Assembly: GCF_003148765.1 (NCBI RefSeq)
Contig: NZ_QGGV01000005.1
Span: 1 to 64,000 of the forward strand
Length of the DNA: 64,000 bases
Reading direction: 5' to 3'
Source: Silicimonas algicola
Lineage (GTDB): Bacteria; Pseudomonadota; Alphaproteobacteria; Rhodobacterales; Rhodobacteraceae
Shown: one piece after another, positions 1 to 9,477 of the stretch
Layout: each line of letters opens with the position of its first letter
Numbering within the stretch: the stretch's first letter is position 1
Translations under genes and position numbers: made by a program
Notes under the pieces: generated by a model
What the model was told of the DNA's origin: nothing
Seen by the model: the letters and a program-made list of their open reading frames with translations, nothing else
Database searches by the model: none

Positions 1-96
1 CTTCGCTTCCTCGCCCCGCAGGACCACACGCCCCTCCGCCACAGGCGCCCCATACGCCCGAAGCAACCCCTTCGCCTGGTATTCGTGGATGTTCAC
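1..96 (-). CDS. sucC: Succinyl-CoA synthetase beta subunit (ADP-forming), N-terminal 32 codons only
   Basis: Partial gene running off the left edge of the window. The reverse strand reads GTG followed by NIHEYQAKGLLRAYGAP, the conserved start of SucC; this region begins the ATP-grasp domain. SucCD interconverts succinyl-CoA and succinate plus ATP in the TCA cycle, in the cytosol. The GTG start is supported by a perfect AGGAGG at 105-110, eight bases upstream. An ATG-initiated frame overlapping this spot is not the gene. mdh lies 1.1 kb upstream on the same strand, the usual mdh-sucCD order of Rhodobacterales, here separated by a glycosyltransferase gene. Confidence 0.93.
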   Translation of the reverse strand, partial: MNIHEYQAKGLLRAYGAPVAEGRVVLRGEEAK

Positions 97-205
97 CTGG
101 GTGGCCTCCTGTGCATTCGCGTCGCGCGTTGCCTTGGCATGGAATGCGTGAAGAAAGGAATGAAAATCGGCGAGAGCAACGCCATCATCCGCGATTTTCC
201 GCGCA

Positions 206-237
206 TTGTGATCACACAAAAACTCGTGTGATCACGA
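206..237. promoter_or_regulatory. Pair of TGTGATCACA-like palindromes upstream of sucC
   Basis: Two near-perfect palindromes, TTGTGATCACACAA (206-219) and CGTGTGATCACG (225-236), have their GATC centres 20 bp apart, about two helical turns. They lie about 110-130 bp upstream of the sucC start, the second overlapping the last codons of the preceding glycosyltransferase gene. The same pair, with 21 bp spacing, occurs upstream of sdhC at 6148-6179. This looks like the operator of a dimeric regulator binding side by side. The half sites resemble CRP/FNR halves but without the six-base spacer, so the regulator is unknown. Confidence 0.5.
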
Positions 238-1176
238 AGTGTCTGCGGCTTCGGGAAGGGGGTCCCGGAAGCCCTCGATCCCGGCGCAGGCCTCGGTCGC
301 GCCCGGCCGCGAAAGGAGACGCGCGATCTCCTCGTCGGTCTCCGGGGCACGGTGCGCGAGGCTGGTTTCAGCGACCTGGTTGAAGTTGCGGCCGTCGTAG
401 AGCGCAGTGTCACGCACCACGGCGTCGGGACGCGTGTGATAGCCGTCGCCGCGCTGCGCCTTGCGCAGAAACATGTCGGGGGTGCGTACGGAAAAATGCG
501 CGACCTGCGCGAGGATGTAGGGCCGCCTCTGCCCCACGAGGCGGTTGAAGGGCCGCTGCCGGGCCGCGTCGTAGAAGAGATCGTCGGCCGGGTTTCCGGA
601 AGAGATCAGGACGGGAAAATGCGCTCGCCCGACGCCGGGCGCGAGCCGAGGCCTGTGGATGTCCAGCCGTTCGATCTCGGGGCCGTAGCGGAAGAGCGTC
701 TTGACCTGAGCGTTGGCGCCCTTGCGGCGTGGCGCGGCGCGTGTGAACGCCGGTCCGACATGGCGACCGGGCCAGGTTGTGTTGCCGCTGTCGCCGAAGA
801 ATCGCCAGGCCACCATGAGCGCGGCCGCGTCGCCCAAGGCCGCGATCAGATCCCGGACGGTGCGGTGGGGCGGGCTCGGCAGCAGGAATTCGTCTAGGTC
901 GAGCCACATGATCCAGTCACCTGGGCGGAAGCAGCCCGCCTCGCGCGCGAGGCGTTCGGCGCTGACCTGGGGGGCGACGCCGGGCGGGACCTCTTGCCGG
1001 ATGTGCGTGAGTTCGCCGGCATCTGCAAGCCGGTCGAGGAGGGCGTCGCCGCCGTCGTCGCAGTCGTTCGACACGATGACGATGTCCGAGAAGCCCAGCA
1101 CGCGGTGGTAGGCGACCCATTCCAGAAGGAAAGGGCCCTCGTTCTTCTGGGCGGAGAAGAGGACAGTCCGGGTCAC
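232..1176 (-). CDS. Glycosyltransferase family 2-like protein (PF13704 type)
   Basis: 314 residues. The N-terminus reads KNEGPFLLEWVAYHRVLG, followed by a DLDEF motif near residue 95, the metal/nucleotide-sugar-binding DxD-type motif of the GT-A-like Glyco_tranf_2_4 family. No membrane segment is apparent, so it is probably cytosolic. Substrate and acceptor cannot be inferred; relatives are often linked to surface polysaccharide. It lies between mdh and sucC on the same strand but behind an mdh terminator, so it need not belong to the TCA transcript. Confidence 0.8.
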   Translation of the reverse strand: MTRTVLFSAQKNEGPFLLEWVAYHRVLGFSDIVIVSNDCDDGGDALLDRLADAGELTHIRQEVPPGVAPQVSAERLAREAGCFRPGDWIMWLDLDEFLLPSPPHRTVRDLIAALGDAAALMVAWRFFGDSGNTTWPGRHVGPAFTRAAPRRKGANAQVKTLFRYGPEIERLDIHRPRLAPGVGRAHFPVLISSGNPADDLFYDAARQRPFNRLVGQRRPYILAQVAHFSVRTPDMFLRKAQRGDGYHTRPDAVVRDTALYDGRNFNQVAETSLAHRAPETDEEIARLLSRPGATEACAGIEGFRDPLPEAADTS

Positions 1177-1210
1177 GACGCCAAAAGGGAAGCAGGCGAC
1201 ACGCCGGATG

Positions 1211-1245
1211 TAAAGGCCGCCCTCCCCGAGGCCGGGAAGGGCGGC
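1211..1245 (-). terminator. Rho-independent-type hairpin after mdh
   Basis: On the reverse strand a 12-bp stem (GCCGCCCTTCCC pairing with GGGGAGGGCGGC, one wobble) with a six-base loop follows the mdh stop codon. A short CTTTA run comes next. The T tract is weak, as is common in GC-rich alphaproteobacteria. Confidence 0.6.
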
Positions 1246-1251
1246 GGACCC

Positions 1252-3106
<1,855 letters not shown>

Positions 3107-3110
<4 letters not shown>

Positions 3111-3409
3111 CTGGGGATGCCGGAGGGTTCGCGCGGCTCGTCGAGCGGCTCATAGGCTTGTCCGCTGGCGACGAGGCAGGTGATGCCGTTGGGCAGCGTG
3201 ACCGTGATCGTCCAGGTGCCCGTTTCGAGCGAGGCATAGACTTCCATCACGCGGCCCTGCGTCGCCATTCCGATCGACTGGCGGCTTTCGCCGTAGCGGG
3301 AGGAGAGCCGTTCCAGGACGGCGTCCCGGCTCGCGCAGTTCTGCGATTGCGCGAGGGCGGCGGACGGCAAAAGGGCCGCGAGAGCGAGAGTGGCAAGCTT
3401 TGTTTTCAT
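3107..3409 (-). CDS. Small exported protein of unknown function
   Basis: 100 residues. A typical signal peptide (MKTKLATLALAALLPSAALA) ends in an Ala-x-Ala cleavage site before QSQNC. The mature part, about 80 residues, has two cysteines (CASRD, ITCLV) that could form a disulfide in the periplasm. No family is recognised. An AGGACAG-type ribosome site lies just before the ATG. Convergent with, and overlapping by four bases, the TauE/SafE gene. Confidence 0.7.
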
Positions 3410-3589
3410 CTCTGTCCTTTCAGGGGACCAATGTCCCCTCGGATGAGGCCCCGAGGTCTGGGGGCGAAGCGTGACCAGTCTGAGACCGGGAAAACGAAAA
3501 TGAGGTTAACCCTTCGTGCCCTGCGTCCCGGCATCGGCAACGTTGGCAGCGCCAAACGACAGATCTTCCGTGCAGAGGCAACGACATGG

Positions 3590-3696
3590 AATTTGCGAAG
3601 AATTGTCGCTATTCTGCGTTGCGGCATGAATTGCCTTGCGGAAAAATGCGTCGCGGTGCAGGTTTCGCGCAATTTTGTTGCGGAGAAAATGTCTCG
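3590..3696 (+). promoter_or_regulatory. Region with repeated TTGCGG motifs upstream of mcl2
   Basis: The 287-bp intergenic region before mcl2 is AT-richer than its surroundings. Near the start codon it holds three TTGCGG copies (3619, 3636, 3678) plus TTTGCGAA and TTTCGCGCAA. The block CTATTCTGCGTTGCGG (3609-3624) matches 12 of 16 positions of CGATTCTGCATCGCAG in front of ccr (23337-23352). This could be a shared ethylmalonyl-CoA-pathway operator; no regulator can be named from the window. Confidence 0.3.
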
Positions 3697-4542
3697 ATGC
3701 GCCTGTACAGGTCAGTGCTGTATATCCCCGGCTCGAAGCCTCGTGCGCTGGACAAGGCGCGGAGCCTGCCGGTTGACGCCATCATCTTCGATCTCGAGGA
3801 CGCCGTTGCGCCGAACGAAAAGCAGGCCGCGCGCGAGACCTTGCGGACCGAACTGGCCTCGGGCGGCTATGGCCACCGGGTCCGTCTCGTCCGGATCAAC
3901 GGGCTCGCCACACCCTGGGGCGAAGACGATGCGCGCGCCGTCGCGGACATGGGCTGTGACGGTGTGCTCATTCCCAAGGCCGAGTCGCGGGGCCAGATCG
4001 AAGCCCTGTCCTCTCTGACGCCGGGGCTGCCGGTCTGGTGCATGATGGAGACGCCCCGGGGCGCGCTGAATGCGCTCGAGATCGCCGACACGCCGGGTGT
4101 CGCCGGCTTCGTCCTTGGCACGAACGACCTTGCCAAGGACATCGGTTGCGAGACCGGCGGCGACCGCGCAGCGCTGATGACGGCCATCCAGATGTGCCTC
4201 CTGGCGGCGCGGGCGGCGGGCCTCGTCTGCGTCGACGGCGTCTTCAACGGGTTTCGCGACGAGGCGGGCTTCGAAGCCGAGGCGATCCAGGGACGCGCGC
4301 TCGGCATGGACGGGAAGTCCCTGATCCATCCGTCGCAGGTCGAGGCCGCCAATCGGGTCTTCGCCCCGTCGCCGGACCAGATCGACCTGGCCGAACGTCA
4401 GATCGCCGCCCATGACGCCGCACTGGCCGAAGGGCAGGCCGTGGCGGTCGTGGACGGCCGGATCGTCGAGAACCTTCATGTCGAGACCGCGAAAGCCGTC
4501 CTTGCACGGGCCGACGCGATCCGGGAAAGATCGGAACCATGA
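3697..4542 (+). CDS. mcl2: (3S)-malyl-CoA thioesterase, HpcH/HpaI aldolase/CitE family
   Basis: 281 residues. Hydrolyses (3S)-malyl-CoA to malate and CoA at the end of the ethylmalonyl-CoA pathway. The start MRLYRSVLYIPGSKPRALDK and the motifs IIFDLEDAV, RINGL, LIPKAES and GTNDLAKD match Mcl2 rather than the longer Mcl1 lyase (about 318 residues). An in-frame ATG 37 codons upstream is rejected because the family starts here. It forms a tight cluster with the NnrU-like gene (four-base overlap) and mch, as in R. sphaeroides. A CitE-like lyase of other specificity is the alternative. Confidence 0.85.
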   Translation: MRLYRSVLYIPGSKPRALDKARSLPVDAIIFDLEDAVAPNEKQAARETLRTELASGGYGHRVRLVRINGLATPWGEDDARAVADMGCDGVLIPKAESRGQIEALSSLTPGLPVWCMMETPRGALNALEIADTPGVAGFVLGTNDLAKDIGCETGGDRAALMTAIQMCLLAARAAGLVCVDGVFNGFRDEAGFEAEAIQGRALGMDGKSLIHPSQVEAANRVFAPSPDQIDLAERQIAAHDAALAEGQAVAVVDGRIVENLHVETAKAVLARADAIRERSEP

Positions 4543-5099
4543 CACTTCTCATCCTCGGACTGCTGCTGTGGGCGGGCGCCCACCTGGTGAAACGGCTTGC
4601 GCCCGGCGCGCGCGCGGTCCTTCAGGACAAGATGGGCGACGGATCGAAGGGGCTGATCGCGGCTCTCATCCTCTTGTCCGTGGTCCTGATGGTGCTGGGT
4701 TATCGGTCGGCCGACGGCGCGGTCTACTGGGGCCGGACCGGTGCGATGGTCGGGATCAACAACCTTCTCATGGTCGTCGCGGTCGCGCTGTTCGGGGTCG
4801 GCAACTCGAAAAGCCGGCTGCGCGGAAAGATGCGGCATCCGATGCTGACGGGCCTGATCGTCTGGGGCGTCGCGCATCTTCTGGTGAACGGCGACGTTCC
4901 GTCCTTCGTCCTGTTCGGCGGGCTGATCGCCTGGGCGCTTCTCGAGATGATCCTCGTGAACCGGGCCGAGCACGAGTACGTCCCATACGACGGGGGCAGC
5001 TTCGCCGGCGACGTCCGGCTGGCCGTCATCACCCTCGTCGTCTACGCCGTGATCTCCGGAATCCATTGGTGGCTGGGGTACGTCCCTTTCGGAGCCTGA
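4539..5099 (+). CDS. NnrU family inner-membrane protein
   Basis: 186 residues with about five hydrophobic segments and conserved NnrU features: GAHLVKRLAP near the N-terminus, KMRHPMLTGLIVWGVAHLL in the middle and an NRAEHEYVPYDGG-type loop. NnrU was named in denitrification loci, but most members are of unknown function. Here it sits between mcl2 (ATGA overlap) and mch (one-base gap), so it is probably co-expressed with ethylmalonyl-CoA-pathway genes; any role there is inference. Confidence 0.82.
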   Translation: MTLLILGLLLWAGAHLVKRLAPGARAVLQDKMGDGSKGLIAALILLSVVLMVLGYRSADGAVYWGRTGAMVGINNLLMVVAVALFGVGNSKSRLRGKMRHPMLTGLIVWGVAHLLVNGDVPSFVLFGGLIAWALLEMILVNRAEHEYVPYDGGSFAGDVRLAVITLVVYAVISGIHWWLGYVPFGA

Positions 5100-5100
5100 G

Positions 5101-6132
5101 GTGAAGACGAACCCCGGTCGGTTCTTCGAGGACTACAGGCTTGGCGAGACGATCCGCCACGCCGTGCCGCGGACCCTGAGCGGTGGCGAACGTGCGCTCT
5201 ACCACGCGCTTTATCCGCAGCGGCACGCGATCCATTCCTCGGACGATTTCGCAGAGGCCTGCGGTCTGCCACGCGGGGTTCTCGACGACCTTCTCGTATT
5301 TCACACGGTCTTCGGAAAGACGGTTCCCGACGTCTCGCTGAATGCGGTTGCAAACCTCGGATACGCCGAAGGCCGCTGGCTGAGGCCGGTGGTGACGGGC
5401 GAAACCCTGACGGCAACCTCCGAGGTGATCGGGCTCAAGGAGAACTCGAACGGGACAACGGGCGTGGTCTGGGTGCGTACGACCGGGCGGGCCGGGGAGG
5501 GCGACCCCGTGCTGGAGTATGTCCGGTGGGTCATGGTCCGAAAGCGGGACCCGGGCGCGCCGGCGCCCGAGCCGACGGTGCCGACGCTGTCGCCGATGGT
5601 GAGTGCGGACCGTTTGATCGTGCCCGGTGGCCTGGATTTCACGGGGTACGACTTCGCTCTCGCCGGTGAACCGCACAGGTGGGGCGACTACGACGTCGGC
5701 GAGACCATCGACCATGTCGACCGCGTGACCGTCGAGGACGCCGAGCACATGTTGGCGACGCGGCTATGGCAGAACACCGCGAAGGTTCATTTCGACGCCA
5801 CGCACCGCGACGACGGACGCCGCCTGATCTATGGCGGACACGTCATAAGCCTGGCTCGTGCGCTCTCGTTCAACGGTCTTGCGAATGCGCAGATCCTCGT
5901 GGCGCTGAACGGCGGGGCGCATGTCAGCCCGCTGTTTGCGGGCGACACGGTCTGCGCCTGGTCCGAGGTTCTGGAGAAGGCGGAGACGGCAGCGCCGGGC
6001 GTGGGCGCCGTTCGTCTGCGTCTTGTCGCTCACAAGCCGGAGGCGCCAGCGGGACAATTGAGGACAGAGGGCGGCAAGTATCTGCCGGGCGTTCTTCTGG
6101 ACCTCGACTACTGGGCCCTGATGCCTGTGTGA
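5101..6132 (+). CDS. mch: Mesaconyl-CoA hydratase (beta-methylmalyl-CoA dehydratase)
   Basis: 343 residues, the length of characterised R. sphaeroides Mch. It hydrates mesaconyl-C1-CoA to beta-methylmalyl-CoA in the ethylmalonyl-CoA pathway. It has two MaoC-like hot-dog halves; the N-terminal half begins NPGRFFEDYRLGETIRHAVP and the C-terminal half around residue 195 carries WGDYDVGETIDHVD. The GTG start follows the NnrU stop by one base. Cytosolic. It ends 164 bp before sdhC. Confidence 0.92.
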   Translation: MKTNPGRFFEDYRLGETIRHAVPRTLSGGERALYHALYPQRHAIHSSDDFAEACGLPRGVLDDLLVFHTVFGKTVPDVSLNAVANLGYAEGRWLRPVVTGETLTATSEVIGLKENSNGTTGVVWVRTTGRAGEGDPVLEYVRWVMVRKRDPGAPAPEPTVPTLSPMVSADRLIVPGGLDFTGYDFALAGEPHRWGDYDVGETIDHVDRVTVEDAEHMLATRLWQNTAKVHFDATHRDDGRRLIYGGHVISLARALSFNGLANAQILVALNGGAHVSPLFAGDTVCAWSEVLEKAETAAPGVGAVRLRLVAHKPEAPAGQLRTEGGKYLPGVLLDLDYWALMPV

Positions 6133-6144
6133 CGGAAAGGGTGG

Positions 6145-6210
6145 TTTTGTGATCGCAGGAATTCTGCGTGTGATCACAAGGCTAGAATTCTCGCGACTGT
6201 TAGCGATATT
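6145..6210 (+). promoter_or_regulatory. Control region of the sdh operon: paired TGTGATC(A/G)CA palindromes and a TGTTAGCGATAT site
   Basis: Palindromes TTGTGATCGCA (6148-6158) and GTGTGATCACAA (6168-6179) have GATC centres 21 bp apart, matching the pair before sucC. Downstream, TGTTAGCGATAT (6198-6209) looks like an imperfect LacI-family operator with a central CG; LacI-type regulators of TCA genes (CceR/AkgR) are known in this group, but whether this is their site is inference. The sdhC start lies at 6297 with AAGGAGCTGGAG before it. Confidence 0.45.
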
Positions 6211-6296
6211 TGCTGCGCCGCGGCGCCGCAGAGGCGTGACACGGCTGACCACAGTGCTATGACAACCCAACGCCGCCACCAGAAGGAGCTGGAGAC

Positions 6297-6686
6297 ATGG
6301 CAGATGACCTCAGAGGCAAGCGCCCCCTTTCTCCGTTCATGATCGGGCCGTACTACAGGCCCCAGATCACGTCGATGACGTCCATCGCGAACCGCATCGC
6401 CGGCACGGGTCTTGGCGTGGCGGCGATCTTGGTCGTGTGGTGGTTCCTCGCCGCGGCCACGTCCGCAGACTCCTTTGCGACCGCCGACGGCGTGATCACG
6501 TCCTTCCTCGGCGATCTCGTCATGGTCGTGTCGGCCTGGGCGCTTTGGTATCATGCGCTGGCGGGGCTGAGGCATCTCTACTGGGACAGCGGGCGCGGGC
6601 TGGAAATCGAGACGGCCGAGCGGCTTGGCATCGTGGTCATCGTCGCCTCGGTCGCCATGACGATCCTGACCGTCCTGGCCGTTTGA
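6297..6686 (+). CDS. sdhC: Succinate dehydrogenase cytochrome b556 subunit
   Basis: 129 residues. Membrane anchor of complex II that binds ubiquinone and heme b together with SdhD. The N-terminal RPLSPFMIGPYYRPQITSM region is the SdhC signature, and three hydrophobic helices follow. A histidine in WYHALAGLRHLYWDSG near residue 85 is the likely heme ligand. First gene of the sdh operon, preceded by a good ribosome site; sdhD follows after 11 bases. Confidence 0.93.
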   Translation: MADDLRGKRPLSPFMIGPYYRPQITSMTSIANRIAGTGLGVAAILVVWWFLAAATSADSFATADGVITSFLGDLVMVVSAWALWYHALAGLRHLYWDSGRGLEIETAERLGIVVIVASVAMTILTVLAV

Positions 6687-6697
6687 GGAGAGTGGCG

Positions 6698-7069
6698 ATG
6701 TCCTATCTGACCGATCTCAAACGTGCGACGGGCCATGGTTCGGCCCGCGAGGGCACCCACCGGCATTGGACGATGACCAAGTCGAGCGTGGCGCTCCTCC
6801 TTTTGACGCCGTTGTTCGTCTTCACCTTCGGCCCGATGCTCGGGCGTCCCCATCTCGAGGTCATCGTCTATTTCTCGCAGCCCTTCCCGGCGATCGTGGC
6901 GGCTCTGATGATCATGACCGGGTTCATGCATTTCAAGAACGGCATCCAGGTTGTGATCGAGGACTATGTCGACCAGCCCGGGCGGGAATGGGCGATCATC
7001 CTGACGACGGTGCTGTCCTATGCCGCCGCCGCCGCCGGCGTCTTCGCCATCGCCAAGATCGCGCTCTGA
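6698..7069 (+). CDS. sdhD: Succinate dehydrogenase membrane anchor subunit
   Basis: 123 residues with three membrane helices. The MSYLTDLKRATGHGSAREGT start is typical of alphaproteobacterial SdhD. The second helix ends GFMHFKNGIQVVIEDYVD, containing the conserved heme-ligand histidine and the DY of the quinone pocket. Longer open frames in this phase overlap sdhC and are rejected; AGGAGAG precedes the chosen ATG. Confidence 0.92.
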   Translation: MSYLTDLKRATGHGSAREGTHRHWTMTKSSVALLLLTPLFVFTFGPMLGRPHLEVIVYFSQPFPAIVAALMIMTGFMHFKNGIQVVIEDYVDQPGREWAIILTTVLSYAAAAAGVFAIAKIAL

Positions 7070-7078
7070 GGTAACGAC

Positions 7079-8884
7079 ATGGCCGCTTACGACTACGAGA
7101 CACACGAGTACGACTGCATCGTCGTCGGCGCAGGAGGATCCGGCTTGCGTGCGACGCTCGGCATGGCCGAGCAGGGCCTGCGGACGGCCTGCATCACCAA
7201 GGTCTTCCCGACGCGGTCGCACACGGTGGCGGCGCAGGGTGGGATCGCGGCGTCCCTGGGCAACATGGGTCCCGACCACTGGCAGTGGCACATGTACGAC
7301 ACCGTGAAGGGGTCGGACTGGCTGGGCGACACCGACGCGATGGAATACCTCGCACGGGAAGCGCCGAAGGCGGTCTACGAGTTGGAACATTACGGCGTGC
7401 CATTCTCGCGCACCGAGGAGGGGCGTATCTATCAGCGGCCCTTCGGCGGCCACACCACCGAGTTCGGCGAAGGCCCACCCGTGCAGCGCACCTGCGCCGC
7501 CGCCGACCGGACCGGGCACGCGATCCTGCACACGCTCTATGGTCAGTCGCTGAAGAACAATGCCGAGTTTTTCATCGAGTATTTCGCGCTCGACCTCATC
7601 ATGTCCGAGGACGGCACCTGCCAGGGAGTCGTGGCGTGGTGTCTCGACGACGGCTCGATCCACGTCTTCAACGCAAAGATGACCGTTCTGGCCACTGGCG
7701 GTTACGGCCGCGCCTACTTCAGCGCGACCAGCGCCCACACCTGCACCGGCGACGGTGGGGGCATGGTGGCGCGGGCGGGGCTGCCGCTTCAGGACATGGA
7801 ATTCGTGCAGTTTCACCCGACCGGCATCTACGGTTCGGGCTGCCTGATCACCGAAGGCGCCAGGGGCGAGGGCGGATACCTGACCAATTCCGAAGGCGAG
7901 CGGTTCATGGAACGCTATGCGCCGACCTACAAGGACCTGGCGTCGCGCGACGTCGTCAGCCGCTGCATGACGATGGAGATCCGCGAGGGGCGGGGCGTCG
8001 GAACGGAGGGGGACCACATCCACCTGCACCTGAACCACCTGCCGCCCGAGACGCTGCACGAGCGTCTTCCGGGCATCAGCGAGTCGGCCAAGATCTTCGC
8101 GGGCGTCGACCTGACGAAGGAGCCGATCCCGGTGATCCCGACCGTTCACTACAACATGGGCGGCATTCCCACGAACTATTGGGGCGAGGTTCTGAACGCC
8201 GACGGCGAGAACCCGGAACGGACCGCTCCCGGCCTGATGGCCGTGGGCGAGGCGGGCTGCGCCAGCGTTCACGGCGCCAACCGGCTCGGGTCCAACAGCC
8301 TCATCGACCTCGTGGTGTTCGGCCGCGCCGCCGCCATCCGGGCGGGGCAGGTCGTCGACCGCACCGGCGGCAATCCGTCGCTCAATCAGGCTTCGATCGA
8401 CGCCGCGCTCGACCGCTTCGACCGTTTCCGCCATGCTGACGGAACGGTCCCCACGGCCGAGCTGAGGCTAGAGATGCAGAAGACGATGCAGGCCGATGCG
8501 GCGGTGTTCCGCACCGACAGGACGCTTGCCGAGGGCGTCGAGAAGATGGACTCCGTCGCGCGCAAGATGGACGACATCAAGGTGACCGACCGGAGCCTGA
8601 TCTGGAACAGCGACCTGATGGAGACGCTGGAGCTGGCGAACCTGATGCCGAATGCGCTGGCGACGATCGTCAGTGCCGAGGCGCGGAAGGAATCGCGCGG
8701 CGCTCATGCGCACGAGGACTATCCCGACCGCGACGACCAAACCTGGCGCAAGCACACGCTGGCCTGGGTAGAGGGCGCCGACGTTCGGCTGGATTACCGT
8801 CCTGTCCACCTCGACCCGCTGACGACGAGCGACGAAGGCGGGATCGACCTGAAACGTATCGCGCCCAAGGCGAGGGTCTACTGA
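7079..8884 (+). CDS. sdhA: Succinate dehydrogenase flavoprotein subunit
   Basis: 601 residues. Oxidises succinate to fumarate on the cytoplasmic face of the inner membrane. Visible: FAD dinucleotide motif [11 protein letters not shown] (15-25), covalent-flavin histidine in [10 protein letters not shown] (about His48), substrate-binding [18 protein letters not shown] and [10 protein letters not shown], and [18 protein letters not shown]. The C-terminus RIAPKARVY is the canonical SdhA end. The stop codon overlaps the next ATG (ATGA), so the following small gene is translationally coupled. Confidence 0.96.
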   Translation: MAAYDYETHEYDCIVVGAGGSGLRATLGMAEQGLRTACITKVFPTRSHTVAAQGGIAASLGNMGPDHWQWHMYDTVKGSDWLGDTDAMEYLAREAPKAVYELEHYGVPFSRTEEGRIYQRPFGGHTTEFGEGPPVQRTCAAADRTGHAILHTLYGQSLKNNAEFFIEYFALDLIMSEDGTCQGVVAWCLDDGSIHVFNAKMTVLATGGYGRAYFSATSAHTCTGDGGGMVARAGLPLQDMEFVQFHPTGIYGSGCLITEGARGEGGYLTNSEGERFMERYAPTYKDLASRDVVSRCMTMEIREGRGVGTEGDHIHLHLNHLPPETLHERLPGISESAKIFAGVDLTKEPIPVIPTVHYNMGGIPTNYWGEVLNADGENPERTAPGLMAVGEAGCASVHGANRLGSNSLIDLVVFGRAAAIRAGQVVDRTGGNPSLNQASIDAALDRFDRFRHADGTVPTAELRLEMQKTMQADAAVFRTDRTLAEGVEKMDSVARKMDDIKVTDRSLIWNSDLMETLELANLMPNALATIVSAEARKESRGAHAHEDYPDRDDQTWRKHTLAWVEGADVRLDYRPVHLDPLTTSDEGGIDLKRIAPKARVY

Positions 8885-9186
8885 TGCGGCTGCTTCTCAT
8901 CGCCGTCGTTGCGCTGGCCGCCTGCGCGCCGCAGCCGGAATCCACAGTCGAGGAGCTGGCCGAACAGGTCGCCTCGGCCACGCTCGTCACGCTTCAGCCC
9001 GGTGTGGACCGCGCGCCCGTGGCGACCTGCGTCCGAGACCATGCGAAGTTCGATGAACTCCTGACCCTGTCCACGGACGACGCGCGCAACCCCTCGATCG
9101 AGGCGGTCGCCCTGGTTCAGGACATGCTGACGCGGGAAGAGGTGCAGACATGCATCGCGGCGAACAACGTGGCGCTATTAGAATGA
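8884..9186 (+). CDS. Small lipoprotein-like exported protein, paralogue of the one at 11157
   Basis: 100 residues. A short hydrophobic leader runs into LAAC, a plausible lipobox, so it is probably a membrane-anchored periplasmic lipoprotein. Two later cysteines (TCVRDH, TCIAANN) match the cysteine positions of the protein at 11157, and both share an (E)LL-(T/S)-L segment and a C-terminal half of similar pattern. Overlaps sdhA by one base. Small unknown genes between sdhA and sdhB are known in Rhodobacterales; their role is unknown. Confidence 0.72.
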   Translation: MRLLLIAVVALAACAPQPESTVEELAEQVASATLVTLQPGVDRAPVATCVRDHAKFDELLTLSTDDARNPSIEAVALVQDMLTREEVQTCIAANNVALLE

Positions 9187-9464
9187 GAGTCGTGCTCCTT
9201 CTTCCGGCGCTCATGATTCTTGCCGCCTGCGGTCCCCTGTCGCCCGAGCGTGCCGCCGAGGTCTGCGAGGACAAGGCGCGGGCTGCCACGGGACCTACCG
9301 GGGAAATCGGCATCGGCATCGGAACGGGCGGCAAGGTCGACTCGCGGCTCGAGATCGGGGTGACGAGCGACTACCTTCGCGGGCTCGACCCCTACCAGGT
9401 CTACGAGGACTGCGTGCGCCGCGAGACCGGGCAAGGCCCGATCCGGCCGCTGGTGCTGGGGTAG
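9183..9464 (+). CDS. Small lipoprotein-like protein, unknown function
   Basis: 93 residues from an ATG overlapping the preceding stop (ATGA). The leader MRVVLLLPALMILAACGPLS has a clear lipobox LAAC. The mature part is Gly-rich (GEIGIGIGTGGKVDS) and has two further cysteines (EVCEDK, EDCVRR). No family is recognised beyond uncharacterised Rhodobacterales lipoproteins. An upstream in-frame ATG at 9150 would destroy the signal and is rejected. Confidence 0.7.
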   Translation: MRVVLLLPALMILAACGPLSPERAAEVCEDKARAATGPTGEIGIGIGTGGKVDSRLEIGVTSDYLRGLDPYQVYEDCVRRETGQGPIRPLVLG

Positions 9465-9477
9465 GAGGGCAGGCGGC